Assembly: GCA_947685225.1 (NCBI GenBank)
Contig: CANTUV010000051.1
Coordinates: forward strand, 6,324,001 to 6,388,000
Length of the DNA stretch: 64,000 nt
Source of the DNA: Garcia nutans
Lineage: Eukaryota; Streptophyta; Magnoliopsida; Malpighiales; Euphorbiaceae
Direction of reading: 5' to 3'
The position numbers and the translations under genes were made by a program. This document shows positions 1 through 11,620 of the stretch, piece by piece (the stretch's first letter is position 1; each line of letters begins with the position of its first letter). The notes beneath the pieces are model-generated. The model did no database searches. It saw only the letters and a program-made list of their open reading frames with translations, and had not been told where the DNA came from.

Positions 1-1118
1 CTGGTAAAAAAATGTAATATTCTAATAATGTTATAAAATATAGATTATGTATATTTTAATTGCTCATTTAATATTAAATAATAACTAAATTTAGCATGTA
101 TGTTAGAATATAAAATAATAGATATTTACTAACTTATTAAAAAAAATTAAAAATCGATATAATTGTTAAACTCAATTTTTAAGTCTCCTTTTAAAAAAAT
201 CTTTACGCATAGACATTATAAACCTAGACAAATAAAGAATGTCTTTTCTTTCTCACACATATAAATGAAGTCGATATCTAAATTAAATTCAGACATAATA
301 ATTAATTAAAATATAATTATAAAATATAAGTTCCAACTTTAGATCTACTGGAGTTGATTTATTGTTCCTAACATAAGAGAATAACGGAATTATGAATGCG
401 TATGTCTTATTTTTCTCTTTTACAATTTTTAATAGACTTTGTTTTATTTAGAATAAAAATAATAAAATAATAATTTTAATTAAAGACAATATTAATTAAT
501 AAAATGAAGAATAAGAAGGTCATTTTTTATTAAAAATAAAAAATAAATTCTATTGAAATGCACATAAATTTAATATATCGTTTAGAAATAAAAAAATTAA
601 AATTAAAAAAAAGCATAAAAAAGACATGTCATATTGAACATGATAGATGGATTTATAATGAGAGATTGATCTTCTGAATGAATGTGGCATATTGATGTTG
701 TGAAATGAATATGAATATTAGGAAATTGTAGCCTCATATACAAGTACCTATATTAATTAGAATTAGAATTTCTATTTCTATTATAATTTAGATTTTGTTT
801 GATTAGAATATAAAAGATAGTAAAATAGTAATTTTTTTAAATTTTATTTATTTTTGAATTTAAATTTTATGTGGTTAGGATTTTTTAATTAAAATGGTAG
901 TAAATCCATCATATTATTGAAAATATAAAAAAATCCATCATATTCATGGAAAATTTAAAAGTTCTACACACACATATATATATAGGCACTTCCAAATCAC
1001 AATTAGCAATGAAGGAAATTAACCTTTTGTGATTAAAAATATACAATGTTATTATATATTCATTAATGAACTTTGAAGGTAAGAAATTGCTTGTCTTTAA
1101 TTTCACTCTGTATTTGAT

Positions 1119-1149
<31 letters not shown>

Positions 1150-2335
1150 AAATGTATATATATATATATGTCAACTAACTTGTTAGTCTTTTTTTCCCTA
1201 CTTTTCACGAGTGGATGAGCAGATCACACATGTCATTGTACATTGCTTAGGAGTCACTGTCCATATACATATACATATATATATATATGTATATATATAT
1301 TTATCGATATATAGATGGAAATGGAAATGGTGGGCCAAGTATTCCAAGTGTACTTGCATAGAAGCAAGTGAGCATCCAAAGTAACTTTTTCTTGCTTAGT
1401 TTAACTAAGGATAGAAAGTGAGATTTTTTGCTTCATTAATTGGCAGTTAGGTGTCACTAATCTCTCTTTCTCCTTTTTATTTATTTATTCATATGGTGTC
1501 ACTAATGTCCATGATTAATTATATATGTTTCTTCTTGTCTTCAATCAAAAGGGTTGATTTGAATGGGCAGTCTACATATATTGAGTCATTAAGTGGCCAT
1601 TTTTTTTTTATCCAATTGCATAAATCGTTTGTTGGTTTTTAGTTGAATTCATCGATAAATGAGTAGACTCATGAATCCAATATAATTAAAATATTTATTA
1701 TATAAAGATAGTATTTTAAAAAAAGATATAGTATTTTAAAAAAAGATTTTGGATAAAACTTAGATGTCCCATCTAAAAGTTTGATTTTAATCAAAAAATT
1801 AAATACTATATCCATTAGGATAAGTAAATAGTTTTTAGTTTAACTATCAACTATCAACAAAAAAAAAAAAGATATGTATCTTTTTTATCTGTTTAATTTT
1901 TCCTCCTCTTATTCTCTCCTTTTTCTCTACACTGTTTTTGTGAGGGTTAAGATATTTTTCTGTGAAGAGAGTTAATTTTTACACTATAGAAAATAAAAAT
2001 TTTTTCTCTTGATAATTATTCTTAAAAAACTGGCAGTATAAACATATAATTGTTTTTCAAGATAATATTTCAAGATAATATACAACACTCTTCTCATGTA
2101 TGGATTATTTCCAACAACAATAAATATTGGAAATAGATTGAGCTATGCTTATAAAAATGTAGTCCATGTATTGTTATCAATTATTCTAATATATTTAATG
2201 ATTGAGAATTTAATTAAAAAAGAATCAGCTTGATATTGCGAGTATTTAGATCTATTTTTTTTCCTATACAACTTTTGTTCTCTATTATACCTTTTTCAAA
2301 CCCTAGATCTACTCGTGCAAACATAAATTTAGAGT
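1..2335. other. AT-rich intergenic stretch
   Basis: No coding region is supported here. The short open frames are low-complexity and lack splice or family signals. Visible content is homopolymer-rich AT DNA with (TA)n runs near 1118-1170 and 1260-1305. I see no RNA gene or complete mobile element. Confidence 0.6.
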
Positions 2336-2775
2336 TATCAATTATTTAGACTTGAACCATTACTTATATTACCAATTGTGAAGGACAATTGTCATAAATG
2401 AAGAACCATTGCTTTCCCTAATTTAAAAGCCAAAATAACCTCACAATTGCACTCTCACTTACAAAGAGAAGATTTCTTATGAAAGAAGAGAATTGAAGAG
2501 TACTTACTTTAGAGAAAAAAAAAACTTTAGGGAGAAAACTCACATTCTTTTCTCTTTATCTTTAGAGATATTTTTAAAATTTTAAATTATGATTCTTTTA
2601 TCTCTTTAAATAGGAGTTTATCAAGAATCATAATAACACTATGAATAAAATTACTAATCCCATTCATACTATATATATATTTATCCAAATAATATATTTA
2701 ATTAATATTTGAATAATTTTCGGTCTATGGGTCTTACCCACCTATCATGGGTGAACATTATTCAAAAAACATCTT
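2336..2775 (+). repeat. Dispersed repeat, copy 1
   Basis: About 430 bp are repeated, diverged, in the same orientation at 5268-5672. Shared blocks occur in the same order: an 'accaattgtgaagg'-like start, an 'aagagaagatttct' block, 'tatctttagagatat', 'aaataggagttta', and an end after 'taatatttgaataatttt'. There is no open frame. The paired copies and simple tail could fit a degraded solo LTR or non-autonomous element, but no TG/CA ends or target duplication were found, so the class is open. Confidence 0.55.
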
Positions 2776-3517
2776 CTATTCATCGTCTTGATCATATGTA
2801 AAATTAACATTAACATAATATATATATATATGCAAAAATATTTAAATAAATTATTCAAATCAAGTTGCATAATTATATATTTTGTAATTTAGGATACAAA
2901 TAATGTTGTACATTATATTCACTATACAAAATAATTAATGATATGATTAATTTCATGTATCATATTAATTATACAAAATAATTAATAATATAAAAATATA
3001 TATTCCATTAATTATGAATGAAGTACTCGCTTTTGATTCCCTTTAAGTGAAGTTTTAGAGAACAATATCAAGGTAAAATTTTGACATTATTTACTAATTT
3101 TCTCTCTATGTTCAATGAGTAAGAAAGTTAATAAGGTGTAAATATCAAAAAGAGAAATTATTAATTAAAGATAAATTGGTAACTTTTTTAGTTTTTCAAT
3201 ATAAGTGAAACTTTCTACAACGTCATTTAAATGGGATGGAGGGAGTAAATAGTTCACAAATTATATACTTATAAGAATTATGACTAAAAGTATTGTAGGA
3301 AACTATATCTCAAATTCTACAAACAAATCTGGTGGCATCTTATTGTATCCCTACTAATGACATTATTCACTATTAATATTACCCCACTGTGTGGTGTAAT
3401 ACTTAGATCACTTTTAAGTCTAAGCCTATTTAATCTTCTAAAATCACTTTTAAGTTTAAACCTATTTAATCTTCTAACACATATTATTTTTTAGAAATCA
3501 TTTAACAACCATCAATA
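2776..3517. other. AT-rich intergenic stretch
   Basis: Low-complexity AT DNA between the dispersed repeat and the hAT element. (TA)n occurs at about 2818-2831. No gene or element is recognised. Confidence 0.5.
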
Positions 3518-3525
3518 TGTTTGAG

Positions 3526-4209
3526 TAGGGCTGTAAATGAGCCAAGCTACTAGAGCACGGCTTGGATCTCGGCTCAGTAAAAGCTCGTTCAGGCTCGAGT
3601 TCGAACTGCTCATTTGTTAATTGAGCCAAGCTCAAGCTATGAAATACTCGGCTCGTTAGCTCGCGAGCTAGCTTATTTAAAAAGCTCGTGAGCTAGCTCG
3701 TTCAGTGTATTGGATTAAAAATATATATAATTTAATTTATATATATTAAACTATATATGTGAATATATTAATTTTTGACTAACTTAATTTATATAATTTA
3801 TTAATATATGGTATATGTGATAAATAAATTAAATAATATACAATATAAAATAGCTTAGTAATTTATAGTAAAATATAAAATTATAGTAATATAATATTTT
3901 ATTTTTATTAATATACAATTATATTATTCATATTTCATACAAACATAAATTTTAGTATATCTTTTATAAAAATTTAGAAAAAATGAATGAAAAATAAAAA
4001 TTAAAATAAATTTATTGAGCTCGTTAAATTTATTTAAAATAAGCTCGAGTTCAAGCTCGAGATATATGATATATGAGCTGGCTCGATATAAATTTGGACT
4101 CGGCTCGAGCTCGATTCTAGTTCGAGTTCGAACTCAATTATTTTATAATGAGCCGAGCTTGAGCTTTACAAAGCTTGGCTCGGCTCGACTCGACTCGATT
4201 ACAGCCCTA
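3526..4209. mobile_element. hAT-type MITE with AGCTCG subterminal repeats
   Basis: The element begins TAGGGCTGTAA and ends TTACAGCCCTA, a near-perfect inverted terminal pair. It is flanked by 8-bp duplications that differ at one base: tgtttgag (3518-3525) and tgcttgag (4210-4217). An 8-bp duplication is the hAT-superfamily hallmark. Both subterminal regions carry many copies of GAGCTCG/CGAGCTC-like words, typical binding-site clusters of hAT non-autonomous elements. The middle is AT-rich and non-coding, so transposition would need a transposase in trans. Confidence 0.85.
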
Positions 4210-4217
4210 TGCTTGAG

Positions 4218-4689
4218 ACTTATGCCCATCAAACAAAGAACAACTTATAAAACTCAAGATGTACAATTAAACTTTTCAAAGCCAAATATAAAAACTATTT
4301 ATTTTTAGACCACCTAACTAAATAATTGACTAACAATAAGTATGAATACACAAAATATGTCGCATACAAAAAATCAATGTAAAAAATGCAATCCCTCAAG
4401 TGCATCTTTATTTTTTTTGTAACTAGTATTTGAGGACTTTTATTTTTATTTTTAAACCTTGCTGCTCATTTGTTTATGCTATTAGTGGAAGTTTAGACTC
4501 TCTTAATTATTTTTTATAACTTATTACAGAAAACTAGGAAAAATATATATAACAAATATATATATATATATATATATAAGAATATTTATACAAATATTGT
4601 ATGATAATATGCATTAAAAATGCATTTTTAGTTCCAATTTGGCAACTAAAAAAATTTACGGCATAAAATAAATTTAGATTAAGACAAAA
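4218..4689. other. AT-rich intergenic stretch
   Basis: No gene or bounded element was seen. A (TA)n tract lies at about 4554-4578. Confidence 0.5.
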
Positions 4690-4900
4690 TCACTCAAAAT
4701 AGTTTTTAAAAAATAAAACGCACAAAAATTATTTTTCATCAATTAAATAGATTTAATTAACCTAAGAACTGGAATATAAGCATCTTTGTTTTGATTAGAA
4801 CATGCTCATATATTAAAATAAGAGTCAGATGTTACTTCTGACTATGCCAACAAAAACTTAAAATGTTATTTATATCACTAGTTGTGAAGATATAAAAAAT
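4690..4900 (+). repeat. Partial copy of the 5.1-5.3 kb sequence
   Basis: This segment resembles 5100-5300 in the same orientation. Shared words include 'catcaattaaatagattt', 'catatattaaaataa' and 'ttatttatatcac'. It appears to be a tandem or segmental duplication next to the second copy of the dispersed repeat. It has no coding content. Confidence 0.4.
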
Positions 4901-5267
4901 TTTCAAAATTCTTAAAATTTCATATTCTAATAACAAATTTTGAAAGGTTATAACTTTCTCATTTTAATTCTGATGTGAGCATATGATATACTGATTTAAA
5001 ACTCTACAAATGTACTTTAACATAGTATTAATAAATCATATATCCAGTAATAAAAAAATTACATATATAATAGCTCAAGCATGCTATCTTGATCATGTGA
5101 AAAAATACATGAAATTAAATGTGCAAATTTTAATTTTCATCAATTAAATAGATTTAATTGAGCTAAAAACTAGAATACAAGAATTATGGCTTCGATTCCA
5201 ATGTTAAAACATGCCCATATATTAAAATAAAGATGGGATATTACCTCTGAAGAGGTCAACGAAAAAC

Positions 5268-5672
5268 TTGAATTATTATTTATATCACCAATTGTAAAGG
5301 GCAATCAACATAAAAAGATAACTTACTTTCCATAGTCTAAAAGTAAAAATAATCTCACAAATGCATTTTCACTCACAAATAGAAGATTTATTGTAGAAAA
5401 AGAAAAATGTAGAATATTTTAGAGAGAAAAATTGTGGGGAGAAAATTTATGTTCTTTTTTTTCTTATCTTTAGAGATATTTTTTCAAACTTAAACTATGA
5501 TTCTCTTATCTTTTAAATAGGAGTTTATATTATAGTCACATTTTAAAAATAATTCCTAATTTCATTCATATTCTATATATATTTATTCAAATAAAATACT
5601 TAATTAATATTTGAATAATTTTTAGCCTACCGGTCTTAGTCATTCGTCATTGGTGTACCCAATTCAAAACAC
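5268..5672 (+). repeat. Dispersed repeat, copy 2
   Basis: This is the partner of 2336-2775, with the same block order and orientation and clear divergence including small indels. It is non-coding. The 3' boundary is near 'tgtacccaattc'. No terminal inverted repeat or duplication is visible. Confidence 0.5.
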
Positions 5673-5842
5673 AACACTAATAAAGGACTTCTAAACTATA
5701 ACATACTTACTGACTTGAGGAGATATAAAATGAAAGGGAGGAGTATGTTTTAGAAATTATATAATTTAATTTTGCATGATGCTACTGTGTTGTTAGGAAG
5801 ATGGAGTCCCAGCCAAAAAGGTCCTCTTTCGGTGCACCAAAC

Positions 5843-6893
5843 TAGGGTTGTGCAAAATTTGTGAAACCGATGACAACCGACTGAACCGCATGCTTCGTTC
5901 TTCATCGGTCGAAGACGGATGAAATTTCTGAAAATTTTTTAATTTCGGGTGGCGGTCGGATTGAGGTTTTATATTTCAAATAAAACTGAATTCGAACGAT
6001 TATTTTAATATATATATATATATTATATAATATTTTACATGCAAAACAACACAGTTTTTGGTGTTATATAAGCATCTTATTTGTGTACCCTAAGACTCAA
6101 TTGGCCGTACGCTTTCTTCCTTAGATTTCGCTCTCTTTATGCTTTCTTGAAATTTCTCTCACTTATCTGGATTTCTCAGAAAATTTCTCACTCAGCTGAT
6201 GACTGATCTCTCTCATTCTCATCCAAACATCTGATTTCTCTGCTGGCGACGGTTTTCAACTTAGTTTATGAGTTTTCTTTTTTACATCTCTAACTCTTTG
6301 GCTCTTTCAAACCTTGTGAGTTGCCGATCTATTAGGAAAAATCTTTTTTAGTTTTTGTATTCTCTGTTCTCATGTTCTATTTGATTTTTTGTAATTTGTT
6401 TAAGCTTGAGTTTGTTGTTTAACTAATTTAAGAGAGTTTTTTTATTAAGATTTTCTTTTCTTTTAGTGTTTGTTTGAAATTATTTTGGGTTTTGTATAAG
6501 TTTTTTTGGGTTGTTCAAAACGATTATACATTTCTTCTGTAATCTACGTGTGTTTATTTATTTATTTATTTTTAATTTTTTGATATAAGGTTTGTTTATT
6601 TAGGGAATTTTCAAAATTTGGTAGGGTATTTGATGAATCTGTATCTGTTTTTCATTTTTAGTATTATATGTTTTTATATTAAGGTTTGTTAGTTTTGATT
6701 TGGTATTTCTGAATTTGTTTTTAGTCAATCCGAACCCACCCAATTTTAACCGATCGTACCCAAGTATGTCAGATTGATCGAAATGTTTGTATGCTTCGGT
6801 CGAATTCAATTTTACAATTTACTTCAATGATTGGGTTCGATCCATTTATAAAATGCTCCAAACTCAATCGAACCATACCCGTATCCAGCCCCA
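5843..6893. mobile_element. Non-autonomous hAT element (1051 bp)
   Basis: Perfect 8-bp target duplications caccaaac flank the element (5835-5842 and 6894-6901). The ends are TAGGGTTG and CAGCCCCA, which pair imperfectly (6 of 8 positions) and match the terminus style of the hAT element at 3526. Subterminal regions carry 'aaccga' and 'aacc'-type words. The interior (about 6060-6300) looks like a promoter and transcript leader: a TATA-like 'ttatataag', then CT-rich sequence with short GC-richer words. No transposase frame remains, so this is probably a deletion derivative keeping the 5' control region. Confidence 0.75.
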
Positions 6894-6901
6894 CACCAAA
6901 C

Positions 6902-8568
6902 CAGGAATTGTGCATTCTCCAATGGGGTGGGGTTCATTGACATTGACACACAGGCCCCAATTTTGCCAGGGGTATTTCTGTCACCGAGTTCTCAATTTTA
7001 TACACGTGGCAGGTTAAAAAGTCCATTTATAACAAGACAGCAATGCGAGAGAGGCGCGCTAGTGACACTCTCCAATCTTAAACAATTGAGAGCTGGATAC
7101 TTAGCTACCCACATGTCCTAAAAGTTATTTTTTTTTTGGTTTTATAATATATTATTATTATGATATTTAATCTATTTGTTAAAAAAACATTTAGTAAATT
7201 TGCAAAAACAAATAAAAATTATCTTTTTAATGCAATTTTTATAATATATAAATCCGTTAAAAATTTAAAAGAAAAGAAAAAGAAAAAGACAAGAAAAAAA
7301 GGGGCCAAGTGAGGGTGACAGTAAACTTGACTGTCTAAAAAGAAAGAAAGAGTAAAAAAGCCGGCCAGCCTGTTCCCCAGCCACTCCCCGACAATTGCTT
7401 ACCCCACTATTCTCTTCACTCACCCACTTCTCCACGCTCTTTATTTCCTTGCTTGTGTCTTTTCTCTACATTACCTCAGTTTTTTATTTTTTCTTCTTAC
7501 ATTTTGGATTGTCTACCTATATTTATTTTCAATTTTACCATAAAATAAATTTCAAACAATAACAAATTTTTTCATATCAGTTTAAAAGAGAATTAGGAGT
7601 TTGAGCTTCAACCTTATCATGTCATATTATCAATTTAATTTTAAATTTTTATAAAAACTATTTTTAAAAAAATTTCATAAATTTAACTACCAATCAATAA
7701 ATCATTGACTTTTTGACTTAAAAAATTAACTTATTTTATTAATTATATACAAAAAATTATATAAAATTTGAGGCCTAAATGAAAATAAAACGTGCTTTTA
7801 ACTATTAAATTACACTCCAATGGTTAATTAAATCATTGACTTAGTTGATCGAATTTATAAAATTAAAGATTTTTATTGATTTCTTTCTAAATTTAAAACT
7901 TAAATTTATTTTTTAAAATTTTATATTTTTTAATTTAAATATTGGAAGGGGAGAATCAATCTATTGTGACCGGCAGGCTTCAATACAGAAAATTAATACT
8001 ATTAATTAAATTACTCCAAAAAAATTATTTTGTTGGCATTATAATTCTATGCTACCAAACAAGCTCCAGAATTTTCAACAATTGGAGCTTTTTCAATTTG
8101 TAACAATAATAATAATAATAAATTACCAATAAGAAAACAGAGATTGTGGGATTTTTTATATATTTAAAAAAAAGGGGTGTACGAAATAAAGAATTAAATT
8201 AAGAAAAGGTTAAAAAGCCAATTAAATCCATCAATTTTTGGTCAATTGCCAATCAATTCATGTAACTCCCCCACAATCCCCCCTCTAAAAACAATTCACT
8301 TCAGTTCCTTCTGAAATTACCCTCCACCTGTAAAAATGTTGCAAATTAAAATTGAAAAAAAAAACCAAAAAATGGAAATAAAAATTATAAAAAAGAAAAC
8401 CCTCAACAACACAGAGCGAACCCACCCTTTACGTTCCCGCAATCAAATGCGCACTTTACCACCGTTACTTACGCACTGTGTGCACATTTTAAGAAGAGAC
8501 CACCCTCCCAGTCCCCACCACCAACTTTTTTTTTATTTTGTTTTATTTTTTACCCTTTGGAAGAATTT
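6902..8568. other. Intergenic stretch downstream of the receptor kinase
   Basis: A slightly GC-richer patch (about 6902-7110) is followed by AT-rich DNA, with an (AAT)n run at about 8103-8121. The part next to 8568 is probably the kinase 3' UTR, since on the minus strand it is A-rich with AATAAA-like words at about 8530-8550. No other gene is supported. Confidence 0.5.
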
Positions 8569-11260
8569 TTACGGTGTGACGGCACTAGGTGGGGTCCTTG
8601 ATTCCTGAGGAGGAGTATGACCGTCAGATCCTTTAGATGGATCATCGGACGATTGTCTTAATCCATCATCAGTCTCTCCTCTATTGATATCTTCAATCAT
8701 TCTTACTACCTCCTGCATCGCCGGTCTCTGACCAGGCACCGTTGAAACACACGCCATTGCTATTTGCAATAACTGTACCATTTCTTCTTCAATGTTATGG
8801 TACCTCATCAATTCCACATCAAAAACTTCAGCTGTCCATTCCTCTCTCACCACCGATTGGACCCACCTTGGCAAGTCAATGCCTTCTTCTCCTAACGAAG
8901 CTTGATTTGGTGCTTTCCCTGTTAAGAGTTCGAGGAGCAATACACCGAAACTGTAAACATCTGATTTGAAGGTGACTTTACGACTTTCAACCACTTCTGG
9001 GGCGCGATAACCTGCCACGCGGCTTGGAGGTGTGGCGGTGCTGAATAGCGGATTGAGTCCGAAGTCCGATATGCAAGCGTCGTGGTCGGGTCGGAGCAAG
9101 ATATTGGAAGATTTTATGTTGCCGTGAACCACTTTACCTGCCACATGGAGATGAGCCAAGCCTCTTGCAGCGCTCATTGCAATCCTCATCCTATTATCCC
9201 AATCTAGTGGTGTTCGGCCTGATCCTCGGCTACCTGCAAATAGAAATCGCCGGGAGATTTCAGTTACTCCACCAAATAAAATTTGTTATGAATTTAATCA
9301 CAAAATTGTCTATAGGAGGAATTTAGAAATTTACAGATAGGGTTATTACTAATTACGGTTAAATCTCAAAATTAAAACAAATTAAAACAAATTAGATAAT
9401 GGTAAAAAAAAATATATACAGAAAAACAGAAGGGAAATGAGTATATGTCGGAGGCTCCATTTTTAAGGATAAGTGAAGAGGCAAAGTTTGTGCTGCAAAT
9501 CATAAGGGCAAAGTTGGTGGCATAAACGTAAAAAGAAACAAAAAAAAGACACCTAATAAATAATGATAACAATATTACTAGAAAGAAAACTACGCGCGTG
9601 AATGTTTGCACATAACATAAGCAGGGATATTTATTTTAATAAAAATAAAATGATTTATGCTAAAAATTAAAGAAACATGCGTCAGACCCATCATTGCGAA
9701 TGTCTACAAAATAACCTACTAATTTAAATAATTTTTTAAAATTAAAATAATTTAAAAAAAAAACAGAAAAATAAATAAGTAAAATACAAAGTTTCCTAGA
9801 CTGTAAGAGCTGGAACAGCATATGTCTGGTTCTCTGATTACTGAATAGAATTTGACCATTTTGAAAAAAAAATTAAAGTAAATTTAATTTCTCTGAAAAA
9901 TCTGATTCTCTGAAACCTTAAAAATTTAATTTCTCCGAAAAATCTGATTCACTGAAAACTTACCGTGAAGAAGAGCAGACAAACTACCAGCGGCCATGAA
10001 ATCGTAAACCAGTAATTTCTCATCTTTTGAATAGTAAAACGCCCTAAGAGGCACCACATTGTCGTGTTTAATCTTTCCTAGAACTTCCATTTGCATCTCG
10101 AACTCTCTTTTTGTCACCACCACATCTTTTAATCTCTTCACCACTACAGTGGTGCCTTCTTCAAGCACCGCCTTGTAAGAAGTTCCAACACTTCCTTTCC
10201 CCAATACCTCTGCTGATGCCCTCAATAAATCCTCCAAATCGAAGCTGTAAATGCCTCCCTCGAAAAATACTAACTTATTCCTTTCAGCCTCCGTCGACCC
10301 ACCTGTGATATCTTCCTTTGATGATGATGTCCCTGCCTCCATTGGCTCCGCCCTGGCTGCCACTGTTGGTTTTGGCGCTTTTGGTGGCCGCCTCCTTTGT
10401 TTCCTCCGAAGACATAAGAGTAGAAATAGCAAGAGTAAGAAAGCAACGAAAGCGGAGCCAACCGCAATTAAAACAATGACGGCTGTAGAGAGTTTCTTGG
10501 ACTTCTTATGAACTGGGGTCTCAGCTGGGTTTTCTGATGGAGATGGAGCTGGAGAAGGAAAAAATGGATTGCAAGGCGGCAATGGGGCACCGCAAAGATT
10601 TAAATTATTGGCGAATGAGGATACAGGGAATCTAGATAAAACTGAAGGGATTGAACCATTGAGTTTGTTGTTTGATACATCGAAGTCGACCAAATTTAAT
10701 GGATTTATACTTGGTAAAGTGCCGGAGAACTGGTTCTTCTGTAAGAAAAGCCGTGTCAAGCGAGTCAAATTGTTCACTGCAAACGGGATTGAGCCAGTAA
10801 AATTGTTTGAGGAAAGATCTAAACGAGATAGCCGACCCAGTCCAGGCAAACTCGGTGGAAAATCACCTGAAAACTCGTTGCTTTGGAGATAAAGGCTACG
10901 GAGAAGGGTTAGATTGGAGAAGTCGGAGGGGATCTTGCCGGAAAGACGATTGAACCGAAGACTCAAAACTCGGAGCTGACTCAGCTTGCCCAGTGTATTG
11001 GGTGGAATCCGACCCACAAGGCCAACACCAGGTAGGCGAAGTTCGAAAACAGCGGACTGGTTGACATCACACACCACTCCAACCCAGTTACAAGCGGAAT
11101 CAGATGAGTTCCATTGAACACGGTTGGCGTGAGGAACTTGAGAAAGAAACGCAAGGAGAGCTTGCTTGTCTTGTACGGGCTCGGAGTAAACTCGGACATG
11201 ACTCAGCAATAACAGAAGCAAAAAAAAAGAAACAGCAACAGAGTAAAAAACCACTGCCAT
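8569..11260 (-). CDS. LRR receptor-like pseudokinase (At2g26730-type)
   Basis: Two exons, 11260-9964 and 9233-8569, encode 653 residues; the family is about this long. The start is the first ATG before a clear signal peptide (residues 1-27). An N-terminal LRR cap (about 29-64, with the CNW..V.C motif) is followed by about five LRRs (70-215), a CGAPLPPC pair, a Pro/Ser-rich juxtamembrane region, one membrane helix (about 258-283) with a basic stop-transfer sequence, and a kinase domain (about 350-620). The glycine loop GKGSVG (354-359) and Lys375 are present. The catalytic HRD is HGN (469-471), so the proton-acceptor Asp is missing, although DFG (489-491) is kept. By family knowledge these are plasma-membrane receptors thought to signal as pseudokinases. 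The ligand is unknown. No frame damage was seen. A CT-rich leader precedes the start. Confidence 0.95.
9234..9963 (-). other. Intron of the receptor-like pseudokinase gene
   Basis: The donor is CACG|GTAAGT (GT at 9963-9962) and the acceptor is TTTGCAG (AG at 9235-9234). The splice falls after the first base of a Gly codon (residue 433) inside the kinase N-lobe/C-lobe hinge, and the downstream exon restores the kinase frame at SRGSGRTPLDW. The intron is AT-rich and holds no recognised element. Confidence 0.95.
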
Positions 11261-11620
11261 TGGACAATAACACTTTTAGAATAAGACCAAAAAAAATTGA
11301 AAAGATTGAAGTATGTAGTTTTGTTTTTATATGCTGGGCTCGATGGGTGGCTTCCGATGCCGGTTTTCCCCAAAAACAAAAGTGGTTTTCCGGCGAGAAC
11401 CCATTCGAAACAGAGAAGGAGAGAAACACAGAGAACTGGATATGTGAGCTTTGTGGAGTGAGATAGAGAGAGATAGAGAAAGGGAGAGGATTTGTAGAAG
11501 GTATCACGAGACCACAAAAGTAAAAGAAAAATGATAATAGAAATAATAACAATAAAGCTGAAGAGAGAAAATTCAGAAAAGCAGAATGGTCTCGCTGGCA
11601 TCAACGGAAACGTTTTTTTC
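11261..11620 (-). promoter_or_regulatory. Leader and proximal promoter of the pseudokinase gene
   Basis: On the gene strand this stretch is rich in CT/TC tracts (about 11460-11490 reads as long pyrimidine runs), typical of plant 5' leaders and Y-patch core promoters. No convincing TATA box was found, so the transcription start is not placed. Open frames here overlap the leader and have no family match. Confidence 0.4.

Noticed and set aside
1118..1305. (TA)n runs as an origin or regulatory site
   Set aside because: Such runs occur throughout the window and nothing else supports a function.
4015..4308. 97-residue open frame with Ser repeats
   Set aside because: It runs through the AGCTCG subterminal array and the right end of the hAT MITE.
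6787..7017. Open frame crossing the right end of the hAT element
   Set aside because: It spans the target duplication and shows no recognised protein.
8569..11260. Kinase gene as a pseudogene because HRD is missing
   Set aside because: The frame is intact, the splice sites are good, and family members naturally have HGN or similar.
11100..11604. Open frames on both strands around the kinase start
   Set aside because: They overlap the leader and first exon, are low in complexity, and match no family. The kinase start at 11260 has a clear signal peptide.
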